A stretch of DNA of 17,427 bases, taken from Candidatus Eiseniibacteriota bacterium (lineage in GTDB: Bacteria; Eisenbacteria; RBG-16-71-46). The position numbers and the translations under genes were made by a program. This document shows positions 1-7,528 of the stretch, piece after piece; the first letter of the stretch is position 1; every line of letters begins with the position of its first letter. Location of the stretch: contig VBPB01000198.1 in the NCBI GenBank assembly GCA_005893365.1, positions 1 through 17,427 on the forward strand. Reading direction: 5' to 3'. Under the pieces are notes generated by a model, which did no database searches, was not told where the DNA came from, and worked only from the letters and a program-made list of their open reading frames with translations.

Positions 1-47
1 TCGCGCCCGATGACGCGCCCGCGGCCCCGGCGGCCGGACCGCGCATC

Positions 48-1319
48 GTGCTCCCGCCCGGCGTGGCCGGCCCGGAGCCCGAGGACCTGCCCGAGTATCC
101 GCGGCTGCGGCCGCTCGAGATCATGGTGATGCGCGAGGGCGAGCGCGACGTGCTGGTCGTCAACGATCCGCTCGCCGTGATGCCGGCCCCGGTGGCCCTG
201 CGGGTCGAGGCGCTCGACATGATCCGGCTGCTGGACGGGAGCCTCTCGCTCAACGACATCAGCGCCGCGGTGGTGCGGGCGAGCAAGGACGTGCGCGCCG
301 GCGTCTACGTGAAGGAGTTCGTCGCCCAGCTGGACCGCATGCTGCTGCTCGACTCCCCCCGCTTCGAGCAGGTCTACCGGGAGCTGCGCGAGGCCTACCA
401 CGCGCTCGAGATCCGCCAGGCGGCCCTCGGCGGGCACGCCTATCCCGAGGCGCCCGAAGCCCTGGCCAAGTTGATCGACGGGCACTTCGCCGCGGCGGAG
501 CGGCTGCGCGACGAGGCCGGTGAGCCCAAGTCGGCGGCCGGCGCGCGGCCGCGGGCCCTGCTCGTCCCGCACCTCGACCCGCGGCGCGCGGGCGCCACCA
601 TCGCCCGCGGCTACCTCGAGCTGGGCGACCCGCCACCGGGGCCGCTGCGCGTCATCGTCTACGGCACCGGACACTCGCTGCTGGGCGACGCGCTGGCGCT
701 CACCCGCAAGCACTTCGAGACGCCGTTCGGCCGGGTCTCCTGCGACACCGCGTTCGTGGACGCGCTGGCCGCGCGGCTGGGCGAGGTCGCCTGGCACGGC
801 GAGCTGGCGCATCGCTTCGAGCACTCGATCGAGTTCCAGACGCTCTACCTCAAGCGGCGGCTGGGGGAGCGGCCGTTCACGCTGGTCCCCATCCTCTGCG
901 GCGGCTTCCACGGCCTGCTCGCCGAGGGCCAGACCCCGCACGACGACCCGGACTTCGAGGCGCTGGTGGCGGCGGTGCGCGAGACCGAACGCGCGCAGGG
1001 CGGCGGTACCGTGCACGTCGCGGGCGTCGACCTCTCGCACGTGGGCCCACGCTTCGGCGACCCGGCGCTCGACGAGCGCGTGCAGGGCGAAGTGAAAGCC
1101 AAGGACGAGGCCGCACTGGCGGCGGCCGCCCGCGGGGACGCCGACGGCTGGTACCAGGCGATCGCCGCCCACGAGGACTCGACGCGCATCTGCGGCTGGG
1201 GGGCCACCTACGCGATGCTGCGCTGCGCCGAGCCCGGCGCCGGACGCCTGCTCGCCTACCTGCCGTCGGTCGAGGAGGACGGCTCGGTGGTCAGTGTGGC
1301 GGCGATGGTGTGGCCGTGA
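48..1319 (+). CDS. amrB: AmmeMemoRadiSam system protein B (Memo family) with N-terminal accessory domain
   Basis: This is a Memo-like protein of the class III extradiol dioxygenase-like fold, usually encoded beside an AMMECR1 protein and a radical SAM enzyme; the biochemical role of the system is not settled. Residues about 17-125 form the N-terminal domain common in bacterial members, including LLDGSLSLNDI, which resembles PqqD-like winged-helix domains. The Memo domain runs from about 165 to 423: VPHLDP (His175), YGTGHS (His209), EHSIEFQ (258-264), VDLSHVG (His331) and RICGWG (Cys382), corresponding to the metal-site and Cys motifs of the family. The start is uncertain: GTG at 48 has no clear ribosome site, GTG at 63 is an alternative, and the frame stays open to the left edge, so the true start may lie outside. 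The stop is 4 bases from the stop of the converging zinc-ribbon gene. Partners are not visible and may lie upstream. Confidence 0.85.
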   Translation: MLPPGVAGPEPEDLPEYPRLRPLEIMVMREGERDVLVVNDPLAVMPAPVALRVEALDMIRLLDGSLSLNDISAAVVRASKDVRAGVYVKEFVAQLDRMLLLDSPRFEQVYRELREAYHALEIRQAALGGHAYPEAPEALAKLIDGHFAAAERLRDEAGEPKSAAGARPRALLVPHLDPRRAGATIARGYLELGDPPPGPLRVIVYGTGHSLLGDALALTRKHFETPFGRVSCDTAFVDALAARLGEVAWHGELAHRFEHSIEFQTLYLKRRLGERPFTLVPILCGGFHGLLAEGQTPHDDPDFEALVAAVRETERAQGGGTVHVAGVDLSHVGPRFGDPALDERVQGEVKAKDEAALAAAARGDADGWYQAIAAHEDSTRICGWGATYAMLRCAEPGAGRLLAYLPSVEEDGSVVSVAAMVWP

Positions 1320-1323
1320 GCGC

Positions 1324-1845
1324 CTAGATTCCCGCGAGCAGCGCGCGCACGCGATCGCACGCGGCGGGGTCGCCGGCGAGATCCGTCATCCGCCCGTCGG
1401 GCGCCACGCTCATCCGCGCCTCAGACGTGGCGCCGTCGAGCGCGAAGCCGACCCGCACGGGGTAGGGCACCCGGCGCCGCCGTCGCGCGACCGCCTCCGA
1501 GCCCGGCGCGAGCAGGCGCAGGGCGGGATCGGCCACCAGGGCCGCCAGCATCCGGTCCACCGGCGTCGTGGGCGGCGGGGGCGGCCCGGGGGCTCCAAAG
1601 CGCGCGGCGAACGCCGCGTAGTCGAGCCGCAGACCGTCGCCGCCCGCGTGATAGTCGCCGTCCGCGGCGGCCGGATAGCAGCGGGCGCAGTAGGCCCGGA
1701 TCGCCGCGGTCTCGTGCAGGAAGAGCGCCACCACGCGGTACTCGGCGACGCGCGCGCCACAGGCGTTGCAAGCGGCCGTGCCCCCGAAGGCGCGCTCGAG
1801 CGACTCGCTACCGACCGTGGCCCGCGGGGCCGACTCGCCGCTCAC
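1324..1845 (-). CDS. Hypothetical zinc-ribbon protein, 173 aa
   Basis: I do not recognise the family. Two cysteine pairs, CNAC (26-29) and CARC (53-56), 23 residues apart, look like a zinc ribbon. They flank a short hydrophobic strand and helix, RVVALFLHETAAIRAYC. A Pro-rich linker (about 86-93) leads to a C-terminal half with a strand-rich segment (about 127-155) containing RVPYPVRVGFALDG. There is no signal peptide or membrane segment, so it should be cytoplasmic. The GTG start at 1845 overlaps the stop of the upstream gene as GTGA, which supports this start and suggests translational coupling. The stop TAG (1324-1326) is 4 bases from the converging Memo gene. It is the last gene of a three-gene minus-strand run. 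A role in protein or RNA binding would be a guess. Confidence 0.7.
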   Translation of the reverse strand: MSGESAPRATVGSESLERAFGGTAACNACGARVAEYRVVALFLHETAAIRAYCARCYPAAADGDYHAGGDGLRLDYAAFAARFGAPGPPPPPTTPVDRMLAALVADPALRLLAPGSEAVARRRRRVPYPVRVGFALDGATSEARMSVAPDGRMTDLAGDPAACDRVRALLAGI

Positions 1846-2294
1846 GCGTCCGCCCCGCTCCAGCGGCGGAGACAGGCCCCGCCCTTCACGGCCAGCAGGA
1901 GCGCCAGTTCCTCCAGGCGTTCGACCACCTGAGGCTCACTGTCGCCTGCCGGCCACCAGCGATCCTCCTCGTCCAGGATGTCGCCGAGGCGGATGCGAAA
2001 CCCGCGCGCGCCGCGCGCCGGCGGGGTGTGGACCAGCGGGAGCGCGGCGAGTCCGGAGAGCGTTCGGGAGATGCCGACCTCGCCGGTCACCGAGTCAAGG
2101 TGCCGGCGCAGTCCGAAGTACTCGAAGAGACCATCCGGCCGCGGGAGGCGGACCCACGCCTCGTTGGCGCCCAGGTGCCAATGCACGCTCGGGCCCGTCG
2201 CGCCGGGCAGGTGCTTCTCCAGCGCCGGGCGGGCCAGCTGCGCGAACGTGGCCGATCGCGCCTCGACCGAGGCCCCCTGGCTCTCTTCGCTCAC
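1842..2294 (-). CDS. Hypothetical protein, 150 aa
   Basis: This small soluble protein has no assigned function. The frame is open to 2357, but I place the start at the GTG at 2294 because it overlaps the TGA of the upstream methyltransferase-like gene as GTGA, the same junction as at this gene's own 3' end. The longer version would begin with a basic, low-complexity stretch copied from the neighbour's coding region. Visible features are a central segment, WHLGANEAWVRL then FEYFGLRRHLD (about 39-67), and GFRIRLGDILDEEDRWW (98-114), followed by an amphipathic helix (about 122-137). The last block resembles the end of DUF4304-type proteins, but only weakly. No signal peptide or metal motif is present. 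Confidence 0.7.
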   Translation of the reverse strand: MSEESQGASVEARSATFAQLARPALEKHLPGATGPSVHWHLGANEAWVRLPRPDGLFEYFGLRRHLDSVTGEVGISRTLSGLAALPLVHTPPARGARGFRIRLGDILDEEDRWWPAGDSEPQVVERLEELALLLAVKGGACLRRWSGADA

Positions 2295-2803
2295 GACTTC
2301 CCCCCCGGAGTGGTGAACGGCACCAGCCTGGGCACGCGGCGGCGGTAGTCGCGCCACGCGTCGCCGAAGTGCCGCTCGAACAGCGACTCCTCGTAGACGG
2401 TGTGGAAGAACAGCGTCATCGTGAGCAGGAGGGCGAGGAGCAGGGTCAAGGCGCTGTCCCAGGCGATGGCGGAACCGTACACCATCGCGAGCAGTCCCGA
2501 GTAGATGGGGTGCCGGGTGATCGCGTAGGGCCCGTCGGTGACGAGTTCATGTCCCACCTTCACGCCGAAGGCGGCCGAGAACCACCGCCCGAGCCGGACC
2601 TTCCCGCACACGTTGAGCGCCGCGCCGGCGGCCACGAGCAGCGCGCCGATCACCGCGAGCGCCGGCTCGGTGGGGGCCGGCAGCAGGCGCCGGTCCCACT
2701 TCATGTAGAACTTGAAGAGCGCCCAGAGGGCGATGAAGTTGAACTCCATCGAGAGCAGCAGCGTGCGCTGGTGCGGCAGGCGCACCACCCAGCGCTGGCC
2801 CAT
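2291..2803 (-). CDS. Isoprenylcysteine carboxyl methyltransferase (ICMT)-like membrane protein
   Basis: This is an integral membrane protein of the ICMT/phospholipid methyltransferase superfamily, which transfers methyl from S-adenosylmethionine to small or lipid acceptors. Counting from the ATG at 2803 (170 aa), hydrophobic segments lie at about 20-34, 47-66, 102-118 and 119-136. The hallmark C-terminal block is present: DGPYAITRHPIYSG (90-103, with the RHP cofactor-binding motif), the EE pair at 138-139, and FGDAWRDYRRRVPRLVP (146-162). The substrate cannot be read from sequence; in bacteria prenylcysteine itself is unlikely. The frame is open to an ATG at 2881, but the extra 26 residues are Arg/Gly-rich and not typical. 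An ATG at 2749 is also possible, and none of these starts has a good ribosome site. The stop overlaps the next gene's GTG. Confidence 0.8.
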   Translation of the reverse strand: MGQRWVVRLPHQRTLLLSMEFNFIALWALFKFYMKWDRRLLPAPTEPALAVIGALLVAAGAALNVCGKVRLGRWFSAAFGVKVGHELVTDGPYAITRHPIYSGLLAMVYGSAIAWDSALTLLLALLLTMTLFFHTVYEESLFERHFGDAWRDYRRRVPRLVPFTTPGGKS

Positions 2804-3030
2804 GGTCTTGAGCGGCGCCCGCTCGCACGCCTTCCCACCACATACGATCCTCCTCCCGCCACGGCGCCGTTGCGCGGCCACCGGTGCCGAGGCTACTCTC
2901 GCGCGGTGACCTCATCCCTGATGATGCCCGGACCGGCGGAGGGGGTTCGTCAGGCCCTGCCCTTCCCCGTGCACGGCTTCGGCCATCCACTTAAAGCGGT
3001 TTCTCAAGTCCAGCCTACCCCATCCGCCCG
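2804..3030. other. Divergent intergenic region between the methyltransferase-like gene and ligA
   Basis: About 230 bases separate the two divergent starts. The region should hold promoters for both directions. It contains a short AT-richer patch near 2990-3015 with an imperfect dyad (ACTT at 2991-2994 and AAGT at 3006-3009). I cannot identify a convincing -35/-10 pair, and no Shine-Dalgarno sequence precedes the ligA ATG. I see no gene in it. Confidence 0.4.
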
Positions 3031-5046
3031 ATGACGCGCACCGAGGCCAGGAAGCGGATCGAGTCGCTGTCCGAGGAGATCCGCGGACACGACCACCGCT
3101 ACTACGTGCTCAACCAGCCCGCCATCGCCGACGCCCAGTACGACCGGCTGATGCGCGAGCTGATCGGGCTCGAGGAGCAGTTCCCCGACCTGCGCTCGCC
3201 CGACTCCCCCACCCAGCGCGTGAGCGGCGAGCTGCGCACCGCGTTCCAGAAGACGCGGCATGCCGGTGCCATGCTCTCGCTCGACTCGCTGATGACGGCC
3301 GACGAGCTGCGCGAGTTCGACGGCCGGGTGCGCAAGGCGCTCGAGGTCGAGACCGTGGCCTACGTGGCCGAGCCCAAGTTCGACGGGCTCTCGGTCGAGC
3401 TGGTCTACGAGGACGGCGTGTTCGTGCGCGGCTCGACCCGCGGCGACGGCGAGGTGGGCGAGGACATCACCGCCAACCTGCGCACCATCCGCGCCCTCCC
3501 GCTCAAGCTCGCCGGCGGCGGCCCGGGCGGGAGCCCGCGCGGCCTGGTGGCGGTGCGCGGCGAGGCCATCATGCCGCTCAGCGAGTTCGCGGCGCTCAAC
3601 CGGCGGCTGATCGAGGCGAGCGACGAGCCGTTCGCCAACGCCCGCAACGCCGCGGCCGGCACCGTGCGCCAGCTGGACCCCAAGATCACGGCGTCGCGCC
3701 GGCTCGACCTGTTCGCCTACGAGGTCATGCGCGCCGAGGGCGTCACCCTCGCGAGCCAGCAGGCGATGCTGGCGGCGCTGCGCGGCTGGGGCTTCCACGT
3801 CGAGACCGAGATCGCCGTGTGCGCGGGGCTCGACCAGGCGATCGCGTTCCACGAGCGCCTGCGCGAGCGCCGCGACCGCCTCCCCTACGAGATCGACGGC
3901 GTGGTCATCAAGGTGGACCGCCGCGACTGGCAGGAGCTGCTCGGCGTGCGCTCGCGCTCGCCGCGCTGGGCGGTGGCGTTCAAGTTCCCGCCCCGCGAGG
4001 AGGTGACCCGGATCGTGGACATCGTGGTGCAGGTGGGACGCACCGGGAAGCTGACGCCGGTGGCCCAGCTCCAGCCCGTGGACGTCTCGGGCGTGACGGT
4101 GAGCCGGGCCACGCTCCACAACCAGGACGAGGTGGAGCGCAAGGACGTGCGCGTGGGCGACACGGTGCGGGTGCGGCGCGCCGGCGACGTCATCCCCGAG
4201 GTGGTCGAGGTGCTCAAGGACCAGCGCCCGCGCGGCACCGAGCCGTTCCAGATGCCGCGCAAGTGCCCGGTCTGCGGCGCGCGCGTGGACCGGGTAGGCG
4301 CCTACCACCTGTGCACCAACGGCCTCGCCTGCCCGGCCCAACTGGCCGGCCACCTCGAGCACTTCGCCGCGCGCGGGGCCATGGACATCGTCGGCCTGGG
4401 CGGCAAGACCGTGCGCCAGCTGATGGAGGCCGGGCTGCTCGAGGACCTCGCCGACATCTACCGGCTCACCCCGATCGACCTGGCCGGGCTCGAGGGGTTC
4501 GCCGAGAAGTCGATCGAGAACCTGATGGCGGCCATCGAGGCCAGCAAGCGCCCCAAGCTCGACCGGTTCCTGTTCGCCCTCGGCATCGAGCACGTGGGCG
4601 GCACCGTCGCGCGCCTGCTCGCCGACCACTACGGCGGGCTCGATCCCCTGTTCGAGGCCGACGAGGAGACGCTGCAGGAGATCCACGGCATCGGCCCCGA
4701 GGTGGCGGAGTCGGTGCGCCACTTCTTCTCCAGCGCGCGCAACCGGCGGGTGCTGGATCGGCTCACGCAGGCGGGCGTGCGCCCGGTCGCCGAGAAGCGT
4801 ACCAAGGGCCCGCAGCCGCTCGCGGGCCAGATCGTGCTGTTCACCGGGACCCTGGAGCAGATGACCCGGCCCGAGGCCGCGAAGAAGGCCGAGGCCGCGG
4901 GCGCGCGGGTGGCCTCGGGCATCAGCAAGAAGGTGACGCTGGTCGTGGCCGGGCCCGGGGCGGGCTCCAAGCTCGACGAGGCGAAGAAGCTGGGATTGAG
5001 CATCGTCGACGAGGCGGGGTTCCTGAAGCGGATCGGAGAGGCCTGA
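3031..5046 (+). CDS. ligA: NAD+-dependent DNA ligase LigA
   Basis: This essential ligase seals nicks in duplex DNA, using NAD+ to adenylate its lysine, in replication and repair. The 671-aa length is normal. Domains in order are: Ia, binding NMN (HDHRYYVLNQPAIADAQYD, about 20-38); adenylation, with active Lys116 in EPKFDG, then RNAAAGTVRQLD (205-216), EIDGVVIKV and RSPRWAVAFKFPP; OB fold, with VQVGRTGKLTPVA (333-345) and LHNQDEV; a Cys4 zinc finger (Cys412, 415, 428, 434); helix-hairpin-helix repeats with the HGIGPEVAESV motif; and a C-terminal BRCT domain from about 597 (GQIVLFTGTLEQMTRPEA). All expected motifs are intact. The ATG at 3031 matches the family N-terminus. It is followed 10 bases later by polX, so the two are probably co-transcribed. 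Confidence 0.98.
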   Translation: MTRTEARKRIESLSEEIRGHDHRYYVLNQPAIADAQYDRLMRELIGLEEQFPDLRSPDSPTQRVSGELRTAFQKTRHAGAMLSLDSLMTADELREFDGRVRKALEVETVAYVAEPKFDGLSVELVYEDGVFVRGSTRGDGEVGEDITANLRTIRALPLKLAGGGPGGSPRGLVAVRGEAIMPLSEFAALNRRLIEASDEPFANARNAAAGTVRQLDPKITASRRLDLFAYEVMRAEGVTLASQQAMLAALRGWGFHVETEIAVCAGLDQAIAFHERLRERRDRLPYEIDGVVIKVDRRDWQELLGVRSRSPRWAVAFKFPPREEVTRIVDIVVQVGRTGKLTPVAQLQPVDVSGVTVSRATLHNQDEVERKDVRVGDTVRVRRAGDVIPEVVEVLKDQRPRGTEPFQMPRKCPVCGARVDRVGAYHLCTNGLACPAQLAGHLEHFAARGAMDIVGLGGKTVRQLMEAGLLEDLADIYRLTPIDLAGLEGFAEKSIENLMAAIEASKRPKLDRFLFALGIEHVGGTVARLLADHYGGLDPLFEADEETLQEIHGIGPEVAESVRHFFSSARNRRVLDRLTQAGVRPVAEKRTKGPQPLAGQIVLFTGTLEQMTRPEAAKKAEAAGARVASGISKKVTLVVAGPGAGSKLDEAKKLGLSIVDEAGFLKRIGEA

Positions 5047-5056
5047 GGGACACATC

Positions 5057-6967
5057 ATGACCAACGCCGACGTCGCCCGCGTCTTCGCCCGGCTCGCCAC
5101 CATGCTGGAGATCGACGGCGCCAATCCGTTCCGCGTGCGCGCCTACCGCGAGGGGGCGCGCGTGGTCGAGTCGCACGGCGAGCCGGTCGAGGCGCTGGCC
5201 GGTGAGGAGGGTGCCCTCGAGGCGCTCCCCGGCATCGGCAAGGACCTGGCGCAGAAGATCCGCGACGTCGTTAAGACCGGGACCACCGACCTCTACGAGG
5301 AGATGCGGAAGAAGATCCCGGTCGAGGTGGTGGCCCTGACCGAGCTGCAGGGCCTGGGGCCCAAGCGGGTGAAGACGCTGTTCGAGACCCTTGGGGTCAA
5401 GGATCGTGCCGGCCTCGAGGCGGCGGCCCGGGCCGGCCAGCTGCGCGAGCTGCCAGGATTCGGCGAGAAGGTCGAGCAGAACGTGCTCAAGGCCCTGGCG
5501 GCCGCGAGCCAGTGGGTGGGCCGCGTGCCGCTCGCCGGCGCCTGGGCGGTGGCGGGAGCACTGGCCGAGCACATCCGCGCCCTCCCCGGGGTCGAGCAGG
5601 TCGAGTGCGCCGGCTCGTTCCGCCGCCGCAAGGAGAGCGTGGGCGACCTGGATCTGCTGGTCACGGGCGGCTCGGCCGAGACGGTCATGGAGGCGTTCAC
5701 CAAGCACGGCGACGTCGTCGAGATCCTGGGCCGCGGCGAGACCAAGTCGTCGGTGCGTCTGAGAAATGGCCTGCAGGTGGACCTGCGGCTGGTGCCCCCC
5801 GAGTCGTTCGGGGCCGCCCTGCTCTACTTCACCGGCAGCAAGGAGCACAACATCGAGCTGCGCAAGCTCGCGATCGAGCGGGGCCTGAGCCTCAACGAGT
5901 ACGGCCTCACCCGCGGCGACAAGACCGTGGCCGGCCGCACCGAGGAGGAGGTCTACCGGGCGCTCGGCCTGGCCTGGATCCCGCCCGAGCTGCGCGAGGC
6001 GCTGGGCGAGATCGAGCGCGCGCGCGCGGGCACCCTGCCGCGCCTGATCGAGCCCAAGGACCTGGTCGCCGACCTCCACATGCACACCGACCGGAGCGAC
6101 GGGCGCGACACGCTCGAGACCATGGTGCGGGCCGTACGCGACCGCGGCTACGCCTACTGCGCGATCACCGAGCACTCCAAGGCGATCGGGTTCGGGCGCG
6201 GCTTCGACGAGGAGCGCGTGCGCCGCTCGGCCCAAGAGATCGCCGCGGTGCGCAAGCAGGTCCCCGACATCCGCGTCCTGCACGGCCTGGAGGTGGACAT
6301 CCTGGCCGACGGCGCGCTCGACCTGAACGACGAGGGCCTGGCGATGCTGGACTGGGTGATCGTCTCGCTCCACTCGCGCCTCGACCTGCCCGCGCCCGCC
6401 ATGACCGAGCGCGTGCTGCGAGCGCTCTCCCACCCCGCGGTGCACGCGATGGCGCATCCGACCGGACGGCTGATGCCGAGCCGCGAGCCCGCCCGCTTCG
6501 ACATGGAGCGGGTGCTGGAGCGCGCCGCGGAGACCGGGGTGGCGATGGAGATCAACGCCCAGCCCGACCGCATGGACTTGAAGGACGCGCACGCGCGGCT
6601 CGCGAAGGAGAAGGGCGTGCGCATGGTGATCGACACCGACGCCCACAGCACCGCGCAGCTCGACCACATCCGCTACGGCCTGTTCGCGGCCCGGCGCGCC
6701 GGGCTCACCAAGGAGGACGTGCTCAACACGCTCCCCTTCGACCGCTTCGAGCAGGCGCTGCGGCGCGCGAAGCCTGCGGCGGCGGGCGGCGCGCCGACGA
6801 CGATCGTCCCGGCGCCGGGACCGGCCGGGAAGGCCGCGCGCGCGGCCCCTCCCGCGACGGCCACGAAGCGCACCGCGAAGCCCAAGCCGGCCGCGGCGGC
6901 ATCCAGGCCGCGGGCGAAGGCCGCGCCGCGGGCCGGCTCCAAGCCCGCGCGGAAGCGGAGCTCGTGA
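5057..6967 (+). CDS. polX: DNA polymerase/3'-5' exonuclease PolX with basic C-terminal tail
   Basis: Bacterial PolX fills short gaps in DNA repair and has a PHP-type 3'-5' exonuclease. Residues about 1-90 are the 8-kDa-like helix-hairpin-helix domain (LPGIGKDLAQKI), followed by further helix-hairpin-helix motifs (LQGLGPKRV, LPGFGEKV). The nucleotidyltransferase core has GSFRRRKESVGDLDLL with catalytic Asp197 and Asp199, and a third Asp at 242 (QVDLRL). The PHP domain starts near 335: HMHTDRSDG (His341, His343, Asp348), TEHS (His373), GLEVDI (Glu412), SLHS (His439), AHPTGR (His467) and DTDAH (Asp527, His530), a full metal-site set. Typical PolX ends near residue 570. Here about 65 more residues (572-636) are rich in Ala, Lys, Pro and Arg, like a histone H1-type DNA-binding tail. 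A GAGGGA ribosome site lies 7 bases before the ATG, overlapping the ligA stop. Confidence 0.96.
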   Translation: MTNADVARVFARLATMLEIDGANPFRVRAYREGARVVESHGEPVEALAGEEGALEALPGIGKDLAQKIRDVVKTGTTDLYEEMRKKIPVEVVALTELQGLGPKRVKTLFETLGVKDRAGLEAAARAGQLRELPGFGEKVEQNVLKALAAASQWVGRVPLAGAWAVAGALAEHIRALPGVEQVECAGSFRRRKESVGDLDLLVTGGSAETVMEAFTKHGDVVEILGRGETKSSVRLRNGLQVDLRLVPPESFGAALLYFTGSKEHNIELRKLAIERGLSLNEYGLTRGDKTVAGRTEEEVYRALGLAWIPPELREALGEIERARAGTLPRLIEPKDLVADLHMHTDRSDGRDTLETMVRAVRDRGYAYCAITEHSKAIGFGRGFDEERVRRSAQEIAAVRKQVPDIRVLHGLEVDILADGALDLNDEGLAMLDWVIVSLHSRLDLPAPAMTERVLRALSHPAVHAMAHPTGRLMPSREPARFDMERVLERAAETGVAMEINAQPDRMDLKDAHARLAKEKGVRMVIDTDAHSTAQLDHIRYGLFAARRAGLTKEDVLNTLPFDRFEQALRRAKPAAAGGAPTTIVPAPGPAGKAARAAPPATATKRTAKPKPAAAASRPRAKAAPRAGSKPARKRSS

Positions 6968-7470
6968 GCGCCGACGCCGCCCCAACGCCTCGGGCCTCCG
7001 CCGGGCGGCGCCTCGGCGCGTTGATCCTGTTCGCGGCGGCGATGGGCTGGCTCGAGGGCGTGGTGGTGGTCTACATCCGCGGGCTCATCGGCCTGCCCCG
7101 CGGCGAGGGCATGCCCGCGGTCGCCGAGGTAATGCGCCGGATCCAGACGCTGCCATGGCTGCTGCCCACCGAGCAGACGCGCGAGATCGCCACCCTGGTC
7201 ATGCTGGCCGCCGTCGCCTGGCTCGCGGGCCACGGGCTGCGCGCGCGCTTCGGCGCGTTCCTGGTCAGCTTCGGCGTCTGGGACATCGTGTACTACGTGG
7301 CGCTCTACGCCCTGCTGGGGTGGCCCACCAGCCTCACCACGATGGACCTGCTCTTCCTGATACCGCCGAGCCCGCTCTGGTACCAGCCGGTGTGGGCGCC
7401 GGTCGTGATCTCCGCGGGGATGATCGCGGTCGGCGCGAGCCTCTTCCGCGCGGGGGCGAAGGGCGTCTGA
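6964..7470 (+). CDS. Conserved hypothetical four-helix membrane protein
   Basis: This is a 168-aa inner-membrane protein of a widespread uncharacterised type. The GTG start at 6964 overlaps the polX TGA (GTGA), so translation is probably coupled. Hydrophobic segments lie at about residues 17-37, 72-90, 96-118 and 143-163. Recognisable conserved blocks are GWLEGVVVVYIR (28-39), a Glu/Arg pair before helix 2 (EQTREIATLVML, 70-81), FGVWDIVYYVALYALLGWP (103-121) and MDLLFLIPPSPLWYQPVWAP (127-146). Charged and aromatic residues within the helices (Glu31, Asp107, Trp106) suggest a functional site, but no activity is known to me. Nothing links it biochemically to polX apart from the overlap. Confidence 0.8.
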   Translation: MSADAAPTPRASAGRRLGALILFAAAMGWLEGVVVVYIRGLIGLPRGEGMPAVAEVMRRIQTLPWLLPTEQTREIATLVMLAAVAWLAGHGLRARFGAFLVSFGVWDIVYYVALYALLGWPTSLTTMDLLFLIPPSPLWYQPVWAPVVISAGMIAVGASLFRAGAKGV

Positions 7471-7477
7471 TCGCCGC

Positions 7478-7520
7478 GGGGCCGCGCCGGGCGGGGCCGC
7501 GCCGGGCAGGGCCCGGCCCC
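7478..7520. terminator. GC-rich tandem repeat and hairpin between convergent genes
   Basis: A perfect 15-base direct repeat (GGGGCCGCGCCGGGC at 7478-7492 and 7493-7507) is followed by GCCGGGC-AGG-GCCCGGC (7501-7517), a 7-bp stem. An alternative outer pairing of GGGGCC (7493-7498) with GGCCCC (7515-7520) is possible. It sits between the stops of two converging genes, where a bidirectional terminator is expected. There is no T-tract on either strand, so factor-independent termination is not certain. Confidence 0.4.
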
Positions 7521-7528
7521 TGAGCCGG

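Noticed and set aside
1766..3034. A 422-codon plus-strand frame opposite the three-gene minus-strand run
   Set aside because: The translation is low-complexity. The opposite strand has a membrane protein with family motifs and GTGA-coupled starts.
3004..5124. A 706-codon open frame on the minus strand opposite ligA
   Set aside because: It is opposite a complete, motif-perfect ligase. Its translation is a monotonous Arg/His/Leu/Ala/Glu mixture, as expected from the complement of GC-rich codons, with no family features.
4922..6985. A 687-codon minus-strand open frame opposite polX
   Set aside because: This is a shadow of polX with low-complexity Arg/His/Leu-rich translation and no recognisable domain.
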